A DNA stretch of 61,315 nt, taken from Paracoccaceae bacterium (GTDB lineage: Bacteria > Pseudomonadota > Alphaproteobacteria > Rhodobacterales > Rhodobacteraceae). The stretch is from NCBI GenBank assembly GCA_028875855.1, contig JAGWVA010000017.1:1-61315 (forward strand), read 5' to 3'. The notes under the pieces were generated by a model, which saw only the letters and a list, made by a program, of their open reading frames with translations, made no database searches and was not told the DNA's origin. The position numbers were made by a program, and so were the translations under genes. Shown one piece after another: positions 23,262-32,240 of this stretch (positions are counted from its first letter, which is position 1; each line of letters opens with the position of its first letter).

Positions 23262-25555
23262 GATATGCGTTCCTGCTCCTGTTTCTTGTGCTGGCCACGG
23301 CGGCGCATGCGGAAAGGGTTATCATCCAGTCCGGTGAACACGACGATTTTTCGCGTCTGGTCTTGCAACTCCAGCGCCCGTCTGACTGGGTCTTCGGGCG
23401 CTATGGCGCCGGCTATCAGCTTCGGCTTGCGCGGCCGGGAATAACGCTCGATGTCACACGTGTTTTCGACAGGATACCCAAGCGCCGCCTTGAAGGGGTC
23501 AGCGTGGGACCCGGTGAAGGTGTCCTTACTCTGCGCCTTCCCTGTGTCTGCAATGCAACCGTTTTTCAGGATGGTCCGCTTGTCATCGTGATCGACCTGC
23601 GCAACGGGCCGCCGCGCGAGGCGTCCCCGTTCGAAGATGTGTTGCCGCCCCTCACGGATACGGCCGATCCCGGGCCGATCTACAATTGGAAGACCAATAC
23701 ACCGGGCATCGCAATCCCTGTGCCCAAGCCCCCGCCGGTGCAAGCCGACCCCGGGCCCCCTGCACGCGTGGTCGGCGACGGTCTGGGCATCCCTTCGGCG
23801 GGGGTGCAGCCTCCGACGGACGCGGCCGCGCATGTCCAGTTGATGGAAAGACTGCTGGCGGCCGACATCGCGCGCGCCACGACGGCCGGCTTGCTGGAGC
23901 ACGCGTCCCCCCAACCCTCTGCCGAACTCCGCGCGGCGCTGGCCGAGGCCAACACGTCGGTTGGCCAGGTGACGCTTCAAGGCAAACTTGATCTTCTTCC
24001 GTCGCACGCCCAACGCATCGCGATTGCCGCGCCATTCGGCGATCAACCGGCCACGAAGAAGCCCGAAAAAGCCAAACCAGAGTCCGCCTGCCTGCCGGAC
24101 AACCTGTTCGATTTTCGCGCCAAGACCCCGAATGTCGCGCCGTCCGAGCGCATTGCCAATCTCCGGTCACGCCTCGTGACGGAGTTCGATCGCCCGGACG
24201 TCACCGTTGTCCGCGACCTGGTCCACGTTTACCTGTCTTTGGGCTTCGGGGCAGAGGCGCAGACACTTCCCGAAGTCATGAAGGTAAAACTGCCGGATCA
24301 GGCGCTGGTGGACGTGCTGGCGCATGTCGTCGATAACCTCCCGATTACGGATCCGGGACCCTTGCGCGGACAGGAGACCTGCGATGGCCCGGTGGCGCTT
24401 TGGGCGCTGCTGGCCTCTGCGGATCAGAAGACGCCGGTCAAATTCGATCGCGGCGCCATACTGCGCGGTTTCGCAGCGCTTCCCCTGAACCTTCGGCGCC
24501 TGCTTGGGGGCAGGCTTGCAACCCGACTGCTTGATCTGGGGGACACTGCGGGGGCGCATGCCGTCACGTCCGCCCTGTCCCGGATCCCCGGGGCCGCGAC
24601 TCAGTCAACGCAGCTTGCGCAGGCACGACTCGATCTCGCGACCGACCGGACGCGGCAGGCGGATGCCACGATCAGCCGGATTGCCGAATCCAACGGCCCA
24701 AAGGCGGCCGAGGCCGCGCTGCTACTGGTCGAGACGTCGTTTCAGGCGAACCGAAAACTCCCCAAGGAACTGCCGGCGACAATAGCCTCCTGGGCCAAGG
24801 ACTATCGCGGCACGCCCTTGGGCGCGCGGCTCGAGGCTGCCTATCCGCTGGCCTTGGCGCTTGGCGGACAGATGGATGCCGCGTTCTCTGCCCGGACCCC
24901 TGCAGCAGAAACTTCCGGGGCGCAGCACGAGGGCGCGAACGTGCTCTTTGCCGCGCTTGCCCGCGACGGGACGGATGAGGACATCTTGCGCCACGGTCTT
25001 GCCCCGGACCGTCGCGTGCCATCCGATGTGCGCGAAATCCTTGCCCGGCGCGTCCTTGCTTTGGGATTTCCCGAGGCTTCCCTGGCGTGGCTCGACGCTG
25101 CCGGCGCTACGATGCCGCAAGACCTCACGCCGGCGGGGCGGCTCCTCGTGGCAAGATCCGCCCTTGCCCTTGGCCGCACCGATCTGGCGCAGCGGGCGCT
25201 GGCGGAGCTTGAGGGGCCCGATGGTTCGGCGCTTCGGGCGCAAGTCTTGAAGGCAGAGGGCGCGGTCGATCCTGCTCTGGCAGCCGATGGTGGCGGCACG
25301 GCAAAATCGGGCGCATCCCCCTTGGTTCCGCCACCAGGGATTAAGTCCGCGCCCGTGGCCCCGATCGGGGAGGCGGGGGCCGCCGGTTCAGATCCGGCAT
25401 CGCGGACAGGCGCGTCCGACACTTCGGCAGAGACGAAAGCCCCGCCGGGGCCCTTGTCGCTTGCAGACCAGCGCCTGAAGGAAGGCAAGCAACTTCAGGA
25501 CGATATCCGAAAACTGCTGAACGACAGCGCGACCGCGCCACCCGCGCAACCGTGA
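23258..25555 (+). CDS. Large exported protein downstream of motA, unknown
   Basis: A 765-residue protein with a clear signal peptide (cleavage likely after TAAHA, residue 18). Residues 19-120 look like a beta domain similar to AMIN-type domains (RVIIQSGEHDDFSRLVLQL, then VFQDGPLVIVIDLRNG), followed by a proline-rich linker with PxPPP runs. Residues about 280-650 are helical, Ala/Leu-rich repeats of TPR/SEL1 style. The Ser/Pro-rich tail ends in a short amphipathic helix (DQRLKEGKQLQDDIRKLL). The start overlaps motA (ATGA), so it is made with the stator. No OmpA-like peptidoglycan-binding motif was seen, so it is not a plain MotB. A periplasmic or outer-membrane motor accessory is my best guess. 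Confidence 0.8.
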   Translation: MRYAFLLLFLVLATAAHAERVIIQSGEHDDFSRLVLQLQRPSDWVFGRYGAGYQLRLARPGITLDVTRVFDRIPKRRLEGVSVGPGEGVLTLRLPCVCNATVFQDGPLVIVIDLRNGPPREASPFEDVLPPLTDTADPGPIYNWKTNTPGIAIPVPKPPPVQADPGPPARVVGDGLGIPSAGVQPPTDAAAHVQLMERLLAADIARATTAGLLEHASPQPSAELRAALAEANTSVGQVTLQGKLDLLPSHAQRIAIAAPFGDQPATKKPEKAKPESACLPDNLFDFRAKTPNVAPSERIANLRSRLVTEFDRPDVTVVRDLVHVYLSLGFGAEAQTLPEVMKVKLPDQALVDVLAHVVDNLPITDPGPLRGQETCDGPVALWALLASADQKTPVKFDRGAILRGFAALPLNLRRLLGGRLATRLLDLGDTAGAHAVTSALSRIPGAATQSTQLAQARLDLATDRTRQADATISRIAESNGPKAAEAALLLVETSFQANRKLPKELPATIASWAKDYRGTPLGARLEAAYPLALALGGQMDAAFSARTPAAETSGAQHEGANVLFAALARDGTDEDILRHGLAPDRRVPSDVREILARRVLALGFPEASLAWLDAAGATMPQDLTPAGRLLVARSALALGRTDLAQRALAELEGPDGSALRAQVLKAEGAVDPALAADGGGTAKSGASPLVPPPGIKSAPVAPIGEAGAAGSDPASRTGASDTSAETKAPPGPLSLADQRLKEGKQLQDDIRKLLNDSATAPPAQP

Positions 25556-25629
25556 CCGCCGCAGAAATTGGCCAAGGCGGATGGCTTGCGGTCGAGGCCA
25601 ACGCCACCCGACCAGACGGGCCCAAGATC

Positions 25630-25658
25630 GCGGGGCCGCCCACGTCGGGCCGCCCCGC
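25630..25658. terminator. Strong hairpin between convergent motility operon and dnaJ
   Basis: Outer arms GCGGGG and CCCCGC and inner arms GCCC and GGGC pair around a five-base loop with one C-C mismatch. There is no T-run on either strand. It sits in the 194-bp gap between the convergent 765-residue gene and dnaJ, and could act as a bidirectional end structure. Nothing else was seen in the gap. Confidence 0.45.
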
Positions 25659-25749
25659 GAAAGGTCATCTGCGTGGGATTTCGATCCTAGGGGGGCGCTG
25701 CCGCGTGACGGAACGGGGGGCTGGGATAGCGGATGACCGGGTCGCCGCC

Positions 25750-26889
25750 TCAGCCTTTCATGCCATCCCAGAAGCCCCGAACCTTCGAGAAGAAGGAGGA
25801 CCCTTCGGGGTTGTTGTTTTCTTCCGCGATGCGAGAAAACTCTTGCAGGAGTTCCTTCTGGCGCGCGGTCAGATTGACTGGCGTTTCCACGGCCATTTCG
25901 ATCAGCATGTCGCCATGCCCGCCACCGCGCAGCGCCGGCATTCCCTTGCCGCGCAGGCGCATTTGCTTGCCCGTCTGACTGCCGGCCGGAACCTTCACCT
26001 TGCTGCGGCCCCCGTCAATCGTGGGAACCTCGATCTCGCCGCCGAGGGCCGCCGCGGTCATGGCAATCGGCACGCGGCAGTAAAGATGCACGCCGTCGCG
26101 TTGGAAAATCGGGTGCTCGCGCACCTCGATGAAGATGTAGAGATCCCCGGTAGGTCCGCCGCGCAAACCGGCCTCGCCCTCACCGGCAAGCCGGATGCGG
26201 GTGCCGGTTTCCACCCCCGGCGGGATGTTGACCGACAGCGCGCGTTCCTTTTCGACCCGCCCGGCACCACCGCAGCTGCGGCAGGGGTTCTTGACGATCT
26301 GGCCGATGCCCGAACATGTGGGGCAGGTGCGTTCGACGGTGAAGAAACCCTGTTGGGCCCGCACCTTGCCCATGCCGGCGCAGGTCGGGCAGGAAACGGG
26401 TTCGGCCCCGCCTTCGGCACCCGTGCCGTTGCATTCCGAGCACGCGACCGAAGCGGGCACGTTGATGGTCTTCTGCAGACCGGAATAGGCCTCTTCGAGG
26501 GTGACACGCAGATTGTAGCGCAGGTCGGAGCCGCGCTGGGCCCGACTGCGGCCGGGACCGCCGCGCCCCCCCATGAAGTCGCCGAACAGGTCTTCGAACA
26601 CGTCGGAAAACGCCGAGGCAAAATCCGCCCCGCCGCGCCCGGCCCCCATTCCACCCATGCCGCCCTCGAAGGCGGCGTGACCGTAACGGTCATAGGCCGC
26701 GCGCTTGTCCGCGTCTTTCAGGGTGTCGTAGGCCTCGTTGACGTCCTTGAACAGCGCTTCGGCATCCGGGTTGTGGGAATTGCGGTCAGGATGCAGCTCT
26801 TTCGCCTTCTGGCGATAGGCTTTCTTGATTTCGTCCGCCGATGCGCCGCGCGCAACGCCGAGCACCTCGTAGTAGTCCCGCTTAGCCAT
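25750..26889 (-). CDS. dnaJ: Chaperone protein DnaJ
   Basis: A 379-residue type I Hsp40. It has the J domain with HPD at about residue 33, a Gly-rich segment ([11 protein letters not shown]), four CxxCxGxG zinc repeats ([32 protein letters not shown]) and the substrate-binding C-terminal domains. It stimulates DnaK ATPase activity and delivers unfolded proteins. It lies 67 bases downstream of dnaK on the same strand and is likely transcribed from the dnaK heat-shock promoter. Confidence 0.98.
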   Translation of the reverse strand: MAKRDYYEVLGVARGASADEIKKAYRQKAKELHPDRNSHNPDAEALFKDVNEAYDTLKDADKRAAYDRYGHAAFEGGMGGMGAGRGGADFASAFSDVFEDLFGDFMGGRGGPGRSRAQRGSDLRYNLRVTLEEAYSGLQKTINVPASVACSECNGTGAEGGAEPVSCPTCAGMGKVRAQQGFFTVERTCPTCSGIGQIVKNPCRSCGGAGRVEKERALSVNIPPGVETGTRIRLAGEGEAGLRGGPTGDLYIFIEVREHPIFQRDGVHLYCRVPIAMTAAALGGEIEVPTIDGGRSKVKVPAGSQTGKQMRLRGKGMPALRGGGHGDMLIEMAVETPVNLTARQKELLQEFSRIAEENNNPEGSSFFSKVRGFWDGMKG

Positions 26890-26956
26890 TCAGTGTCCCT
26901 TGCTGAAACGGCGGAAGCGGCCCATCGCTGGACCGCTTCGCAGCTGTTCCCTTCGA

Positions 26957-28867
26957 TTACGACCGCTTCTTCTTGTCGAGGTCTTCGAAGTCGGCATCGA
27001 CGATGTCGTCGTCGACCGCGCTCGGCTCCTGATCCGACGGCCCACCCGAGGCGTCAGCCTGTTGCGCCTTGTAGATCGCCTCGCCAAGCCGCATCGAGGC
27101 TTCGGTCACGTTCTGGATGCCGCTCTTGATCTTGCCGGTGTTGTCAGAGGCAAGCGCCTCTTCCAGCGCCCCGATGGCAAGTTCGATCGCTTCGATCGTG
27201 GATTGATCGACCTTGTCGCCATGTTCTTCGATCGACTTCTTGGTCGAATGGATCAGGCTCTCGGCCTGGTTCCGGGCCTCGACCAGCTCCTTGCGGGCCT
27301 TGTCGGCTTCGGCGTTCGCCTCGGCGTCCTTGACCATCTTCTCGATCTCGTCATCCGACAGACCGCCCGAGGCCTGGATGGTGATCTTCTGCTCCTTGCC
27401 GGTGCCCTTGTCCTTGGCGGACACCGACACGATGCCGTTGGCGTCGATGTCGAAGGTCACCTCGATCTGCGGCATGCCGCGCGGGGCGGGCGGGATGTTT
27501 TCCAGGTTGAACTGGCCCAGCAGCTTGTTGTCGGCCGCCATCTCGCGTTCGCCCTGGAACACCCGGATCGTCACCGCGTTCTGGTTGTCCTCGGCGGTCG
27601 AGAAGATCTGGCTTTTCTTGGTCGGGATCGTCGTGTTGCGGTCGATCAGGCGGGTGAAGACGCCGCCCAGCGTTTCGATGCCCAGCGACAGCGGGGTCAC
27701 GTCGAGCAGCACGACGTCCTTTACGTCGCCCTGCAGAACGCCCGCCTGGATCGCCGCGCCAAGCGCCACGACTTCGTCCGGGTTCACGCCCTTGTGGGGT
27801 TCCTTGCCGAAGAACTTGGTCACTTCCTCGACCACCTTCGGCATCCGGGTCATCCCGCCGACCAGAACGACCTCGTCGATGTCGCCCTTCGAGCAGCCGG
27901 CATCCTTCAGCGCGGCCTCGCAGGGTTTCAGCGACTTCTTGATGAGGTCGGCGACAAGGCTTTCCAGCTTTGCGCGCGTCAGCTTCATCACGAGGTGGAG
28001 CGGCGTGCCGCCGTTCGGGTCCATCGAGATGAAGGGCTGGTTGATTTCGGTCTGCTGGCTGGACGACAGCTCGATCTTGGCCTTTTCCGCGGCTTCCTTC
28101 AGCCGTTGCAGGGCCATCTTGTCCTTCGTCAGATCGACGCCGTGTTCCTTCTTGAACTCGTCGGCGAGGTAATTGACGATCCGCATGTCGAAGTCTTCGC
28201 CGCCGAGGAAGGTATCCCCGTTGGTCGATTTCACCTCGAACAGGCCGTCGTCGATTTCCAGGATCGTGATGTCGAAGGTGCCGCCGCCAAGGTCATAGAC
28301 GGCGATGGTCTTCGTGTCTTTCTTGTCGAGGCCATAGGCCAGCGCGGCAGCCGTCGGTTCGTTGATGATCCGAAGCACTTCAAGGCCGGCGATCTTGCCC
28401 GCGTCCTTGGTCGCCTGACGCTGGGCGTCGTTGAAATAGGCGGGCACCGTGATGACGGCCTGCGTCACCTCTTCGCCAAGGTAGCTTTCGGCGGTTTCCT
28501 TCATCTTCTGAAGGATCATGGCCGAGACCTGGCTGGGCGAATACTTGTCGCCGCGCACCTCGACCCAGGCGTCGCCATTGCCGCCGTCGATGATGTGATA
28601 GGGGACGAGCTTCTTGTCCTTCTCGACCTCGGCGTCGTTGACGCGGCGGCCGATCAGGCGCTTCACGGCAAAGACGGTGTTGGTGGGGTTGGTCACGGCC
28701 TGACGCTTGGCCGGCTGTCCGACAAGGCGTTCCCCTTCGGTGAAGCCGACGATCGAGGGCGTCGTGCGCGCCCCTTCGGAGTTCTCGATGACGCGGGGCT
28801 GCGACCCATCCATGATGGCAACGCAGGAGTTCGTCGTCCCGAGGTCGATCCCGATGACTTTAGCCAT
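26957..28867 (-). CDS. dnaK: Chaperone protein DnaK (Hsp70)
   Basis: A 636-residue Hsp70 of standard length. Signatures include [13 protein letters not shown] at the N terminus, [26 protein letters not shown] and the [12 protein letters not shown]-like substrate-domain start ([15 protein letters not shown]). The C-terminal lid ends in an acidic then basic tail (EDLDKKKRS). ATG 28867 follows AGAGG. A sigma32-type promoter matching the alphaproteobacterial consensus lies about 118 bases upstream, so it is very probably heat-inducible together with dnaJ. Confidence 0.99.
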   Translation of the reverse strand: MAKVIGIDLGTTNSCVAIMDGSQPRVIENSEGARTTPSIVGFTEGERLVGQPAKRQAVTNPTNTVFAVKRLIGRRVNDAEVEKDKKLVPYHIIDGGNGDAWVEVRGDKYSPSQVSAMILQKMKETAESYLGEEVTQAVITVPAYFNDAQRQATKDAGKIAGLEVLRIINEPTAAALAYGLDKKDTKTIAVYDLGGGTFDITILEIDDGLFEVKSTNGDTFLGGEDFDMRIVNYLADEFKKEHGVDLTKDKMALQRLKEAAEKAKIELSSSQQTEINQPFISMDPNGGTPLHLVMKLTRAKLESLVADLIKKSLKPCEAALKDAGCSKGDIDEVVLVGGMTRMPKVVEEVTKFFGKEPHKGVNPDEVVALGAAIQAGVLQGDVKDVVLLDVTPLSLGIETLGGVFTRLIDRNTTIPTKKSQIFSTAEDNQNAVTIRVFQGEREMAADNKLLGQFNLENIPPAPRGMPQIEVTFDIDANGIVSVSAKDKGTGKEQKITIQASGGLSDDEIEKMVKDAEANAEADKARKELVEARNQAESLIHSTKKSIEEHGDKVDQSTIEAIELAIGALEEALASDNTGKIKSGIQNVTEASMRLGEAIYKAQQADASGGPSDQEPSAVDDDIVDADFEDLDKKKRS

Positions 28868-28984
28868 ATGCTTACCTCTTCCTTCGGCGATGTTGTGGGG
28901 AAGGCCCGGCTGCGGCGCCCATCCCCGATCCCAAATCATGACCGGACCGCGTCTGGTGCCGCGTGGTCCGATCGAGCTTCTGGG

Positions 28985-29016
28985 CGTATATAAGTTGGGG
29001 TCCGGAAGCCTGCAAG
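28985..29016 (-). promoter_or_regulatory. Sigma32 heat-shock promoter of dnaKJ
   Basis: On the minus strand CTTG (29016-29013) is followed after 18 bases by CTTATATACG (28994-28985). This matches every defined position of the alphaproteobacterial heat-shock consensus CTTG-N17/18-CYTATNTNNG. It implies a dnaK leader of roughly 110 bases. The -35 end lies only 33 bases from the divergent alkB start. Confidence 0.85.
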
Positions 29017-29048
29017 CGCCGGGGCCGCGCGAAATCCGGGGCTGGGTG

Positions 29049-29684
29049 ATGAAAACGCAAGTCGAAATGTCGGCATATGCCGGGCCAAGGGTCGATGTCG
29101 GCGGGGTGACGGTTTGCCCGGGCTGGCTTGGCCCCGCCGAACAGTCGGCGCTGGTCGAGGAACTGCGCGGCGTGATCCGGGCGGCCCCGCTGTTTTCCCC
29201 CATGACGATGCGCGGTCAGGCCATGAGCGTTCGGATGACGTCCGCCGGGCGGTATGGCTGGTATTCGGACCGCAAGGGCTATCGCTACATCGCGCAACAT
29301 CCCTCTGGCACGCCATGGCCGCCGATACCGGACCGCGTTCTTGCGATCTGGCGGGCGCTCGTTTCGCGCGACAGGGACCCGGACTGCTGCCTTGTGAACT
29401 TCTACGGCCCCGAGGCGAGGATGGGTCTGCATCAGGATCGGGACGAGGCGGATTTCTCCTGGCCCGTCCTGTCCGTCTCGTTGGGCGACGATGCGCTGTT
29501 TCGTGTAGGTGGCACCACGCGCGGGGGACGGACGCAAAGCCTGTGGCTGCGCTCGGGCGATGTCGCGCTGCTCGGGGGCGTGGCGCGTCTGGCCTATCAC
29601 GGCATCGACCGGCTGCGGCCCGGGACCTCCACCCTGCTTCCAAAGGGTGGGCGCATCAACCTGACGCTGCGGGTCGTGGATTAG
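29049..29684 (+). CDS. alkB: AlkB-family Fe(II)/2-oxoglutarate dioxygenase
   Basis: A 211-residue protein of the AlkB family, which removes N-alkyl damage from nucleic acid bases by oxidation. The iron ligands are His128, Asp130 (HQD) and His184, and the 2-oxoglutarate ligands Arg202 and Arg208 lie in RINLTLR. The substrate-recognition lid and the [10 protein letters not shown] stretch are typical. ATG 29049 begins the protein; an in-frame GTG is three bases upstream, and no strong ribosome binding site is visible. It is divergent from dnaK and overlaps the convergent permease gene by four bases. Confidence 0.93.
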   Translation: MKTQVEMSAYAGPRVDVGGVTVCPGWLGPAEQSALVEELRGVIRAAPLFSPMTMRGQAMSVRMTSAGRYGWYSDRKGYRYIAQHPSGTPWPPIPDRVLAIWRALVSRDRDPDCCLVNFYGPEARMGLHQDRDEADFSWPVLSVSLGDDALFRVGGTTRGGRTQSLWLRSGDVALLGGVARLAYHGIDRLRPGTSTLLPKGGRINLTLRVVD

Positions 29685-30499
29685 CGACCCGCGTTCCAGC
29701 TCAGCGAGGCATGCTGGCTGGTGTAGAATTCCCCGATCAGGCCGATCATCGTGCAAGCCAGCGCCACATACAGCGGGTAGGTGTAAGACGTGAAGTGCGG
29801 CACGTAGTTGATGAAGACGAAGCCGCGGCACTGGTCGATCACGTGGAACAGGGGGTTCCAGTCGAAGAAATAGCGCAGCTTCGGCGGCAGGCTGTTGGCC
29901 AGGAACATCTTGCCCGAGGCGACCATGTCGGCACGCATGAAGATCGTCGTGGCGATCGACACAAGCTCGGGCTGCCAGGGCTTCGCCGCCCGGAAGATCA
30001 GCCCGATCCCGACGCCGCTGAGCCAGGCGATCAGAACCATGCCAAGGGCCGCGGCGGGCTGTTCGATCGTCACGGGCTGCATCACCACGACATAGATGCC
30101 CAGCACGACCAGCATCGACAGAAGCTGAAGGTAAAGCGACGACAGCGCCGCCGCCGCGACCGTGACGAACGAGTTCAGCGGCCGGTGCAGCATCATGGAC
30201 GAGGTCGAATTCTCTGCGCTGGACACCGCGCCAAGCGCGCGGGTGTGAACGAAATAGAGGAACACCCCCGACATGATATACAGCACGAAATCGCCCCGGA
30301 CCCGCATCGAGGTCATGCCGAGGACTTTGTACATGACGTAGAAGGCGATGATCATCATCACCGTCTGCATCATGTTCATGATCAGGCCGATGACCGGGTT
30401 GCCGTGGGTTTTCCGCACATTGCGCACTGCGACGTGGTAGATCAGCTCGCATTCGCCAAGAAAGCTGCGGTGATGCGGTTTGCCCGTAAGTCGACTCAT
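29681..30499 (-). CDS. ABC-2 type polysaccharide export permease
   Basis: A 272-residue membrane protein with about six transmembrane segments, similar in layout to KpsM/Wzm-type permeases that export capsule or O-antigen chains: a cytoplasmic N terminus with ELIYHVAVRNVRKTHGNP, then the hydrophobic core, and the WNPLFHVIDQCRGF motif before the last segments. Such permeases need an ATPase (KpsT/Wzt), but none is encoded next to it. The nearby glycosyltransferases at 32-40 kb may make its substrate, which is inference. It diverges from cysQ. Confidence 0.85.
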   Translation of the reverse strand: MSRLTGKPHHRSFLGECELIYHVAVRNVRKTHGNPVIGLIMNMMQTVMMIIAFYVMYKVLGMTSMRVRGDFVLYIMSGVFLYFVHTRALGAVSSAENSTSSMMLHRPLNSFVTVAAAALSSLYLQLLSMLVVLGIYVVVMQPVTIEQPAAALGMVLIAWLSGVGIGLIFRAAKPWQPELVSIATTIFMRADMVASGKMFLANSLPPKLRYFFDWNPLFHVIDQCRGFVFINYVPHFTSYTYPLYVALACTMIGLIGEFYTSQHASLSWNAGR

Positions 30500-30560
30500 G
30501 ACGCCCAGATCCTTGGTTGGCCGGAAAGCACTGACAGATTCGATGCGCTACGGGGAAAAC

Positions 30561-30600
30561 TTGCCCATTTCATGGCAATTGAGGATATGAGGGGTCAATT
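30561..30600. promoter_or_regulatory. Two overlapping-region dyads between permease gene and cysQ
   Basis: TTGCC/GGCAA with an 8-base spacer (30561-30578) is followed by AATTGA/TCAATT with a 12-base spacer (30577-30600). They lie in the AT-richer part of the 143-bp divergent gap and could be operators for either gene. No regulator can be named. Confidence 0.35.
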
Positions 30601-30642
30601 TTCGTTTAACGCCGTCGGGAAGGCGGCGAAAAGGGGCGGGCG

Positions 30643-31437
30643 ATGGACTTTGAACGGCTTGCGGATGTGTTCCGGCGGCTGGCGCTTCAGGCCGGGGCGC
30701 GGATCATGGAGGTTTATGACTCGCCCGATTTCGCCGTGCGCTCGAAGGCGGATTCAAGCCCCGTGACCGAGGCGGACGAGGCCGCGGACGCGCTGATCGC
30801 GGCGGGTCTGCGGGAAGCCTTTCCCGATGTGGCGCTGGTGACCGAAGAGCAGGCGGACACCCACGGGCAGTCGGTGGACACGTTCCTGATCGTCGATCCG
30901 CTGGACGGGACCAAGGAATTCGTGCAGCGCCGCGGCGATTTCACCGTGAACATCGCCTATGTCGAAAATGGCGTGCCCCTGCGAGGCATCGTCTATGCGC
31001 CTGCGCGGCAACGGCTTTTCTTTACCACTGCCGAGGGTCTCGCGGTGGAGGAGGATGGCCCCTTCGATCCCGACAGGCCCGGCGCGCTCCGGCCGCTCAA
31101 GGTCTCGACCCCCGACAACGGCGCGCTGATGGTGGTCGCCTCGAAATCCCACCGCGATCAGGCGACCGACGATTACATCGCCAGATACGCCGTGCGCGAC
31201 ATGACCAGCGCGGGCTCGTCGCTCAAGTTCTGCCTTGTCGCGACGGGGGAGGCGGATCTTTATCCGCGGCTGGGCCGCACGATGGAATGGGACACGGCCG
31301 CCGGCGATGCGGTTCTGCGCGGGGCCGGTGGGCGGGTCGTGCGTTTCGACGATCACGCGCCCCTCACCTATGGAAAACCCGGTTTCGACAACCCGTTCTT
31401 CATCGCCCATGCGCCGGGCGTCCACCTCAAGGAGTGA
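30643..31437 (+). CDS. cysQ: 3'(2'),5'-bisphosphate nucleotidase CysQ
   Basis: A 264-residue member of the inositol monophosphatase superfamily. It hydrolyses 3'-phosphoadenosine 5'-phosphate (PAP), the by-product of sulfate-transfer reactions, to AMP. Metal-binding motifs are visible: ADSSPVTEAD (36-45), TEEQ (67-70), DPLDGTKEF (85-93) and the C-terminal EWDTAAGDAV. AAAAGGGG precedes the ATG. It is followed after two bases by kdsB. The sulfotransferase encoded 7 kb downstream would generate PAP, so a functional link is plausible. Confidence 0.95.
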   Translation: MDFERLADVFRRLALQAGARIMEVYDSPDFAVRSKADSSPVTEADEAADALIAAGLREAFPDVALVTEEQADTHGQSVDTFLIVDPLDGTKEFVQRRGDFTVNIAYVENGVPLRGIVYAPARQRLFFTTAEGLAVEEDGPFDPDRPGALRPLKVSTPDNGALMVVASKSHRDQATDDYIARYAVRDMTSAGSSLKFCLVATGEADLYPRLGRTMEWDTAAGDAVLRGAGGRVVRFDDHAPLTYGKPGFDNPFFIAHAPGVHLKE

Positions 31438-31439
31438 TG

Positions 31440-32240
31440 ATGTCCGTCCTGATCGCCATCCCCGCCCGTTATGCCTCTACGCGCTATCCGGGCAAACCGC
31501 TCGTCGAACTGCGGGGGCCCGACGGGGTTGCCAAGACGCTGGTGCAGCGCAGCTGGGAGGCCGCCTGCGCGGTCAGGGGCGCCGACCGCGTCGTGGTTGC
31601 GACCGACGACGCGCGCATCCGCGCGGCCGCCGAAGGCTTCGGCGCCGAGGTCGTGATGACGTCGGAAACCTGTCAGAACGGCACCGAACGCTGTGCCGAG
31701 GCCTATGACCGGCTGGGCGGCGGTTTCGACATCGTCGTGAATCTGCAGGGCGATGCGCCGCTGACCCCGCCGTGGTTCGTCGAGGAACTGATCGCCGGGC
31801 TGCGCGCCGATCCGGTGGCCGAGGTGGCGACGCCGGTGCTGCGCTGCGACGGCCGCGCGCTGAACGGCTTTCTGGAAGATCGCCGCGCTGGCCGCGTGGG
31901 CGGCACGACCGCCGTCTTCGGGCGCGACCGCAAGGCGCTTTACTTCTCGAAGGAGGTCATCCCCTACACCGGCCGCCGCTACGACGACGCGGAAGAGACG
32001 CCCGTTTTCCACCATGTCGGGGTCTATGCCTACCGCCCCTCGGCGCTGGCCGCCTATCCGCGGTGGGAGGCCGGTCCGCTGGAAAAGCTCGAAGGGCTGG
32101 AACAGCTTCGCTTCCTTGAACGCGAACGCCCCGTGCTTTGCGTCGAGGTCGAGGCCCGGGGCCGGCAGTTCTGGGAGCTGAACAATCCCGAGGACGTGGC
32201 CCGGATCGAGGCGATGCTGGCCGAGATGGCCGCCGGATGA
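31440..32240 (+). CDS. kdsB: 3-deoxy-manno-octulosonate cytidylyltransferase
   Basis: A 266-residue CMP-Kdo synthetase that activates Kdo with CTP for LPS inner-core synthesis. Family motifs: IPARYASTRYPGKPL at the N terminus, TSETCQNGTERCAEA and NLQGDAPL (residues about 102-109), and the HHVGVYAYR region. ATG 31440 was chosen over ATG 31437 because AAGGAG is then 5 bases upstream rather than 2. It is coupled to the following glycosyltransferase by an ATGA overlap. Confidence 0.96.
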   Translation: MSVLIAIPARYASTRYPGKPLVELRGPDGVAKTLVQRSWEAACAVRGADRVVVATDDARIRAAAEGFGAEVVMTSETCQNGTERCAEAYDRLGGGFDIVVNLQGDAPLTPPWFVEELIAGLRADPVAEVATPVLRCDGRALNGFLEDRRAGRVGGTTAVFGRDRKALYFSKEVIPYTGRRYDDAEETPVFHHVGVYAYRPSALAAYPRWEAGPLEKLEGLEQLRFLERERPVLCVEVEARGRQFWELNNPEDVARIEAMLAEMAAG

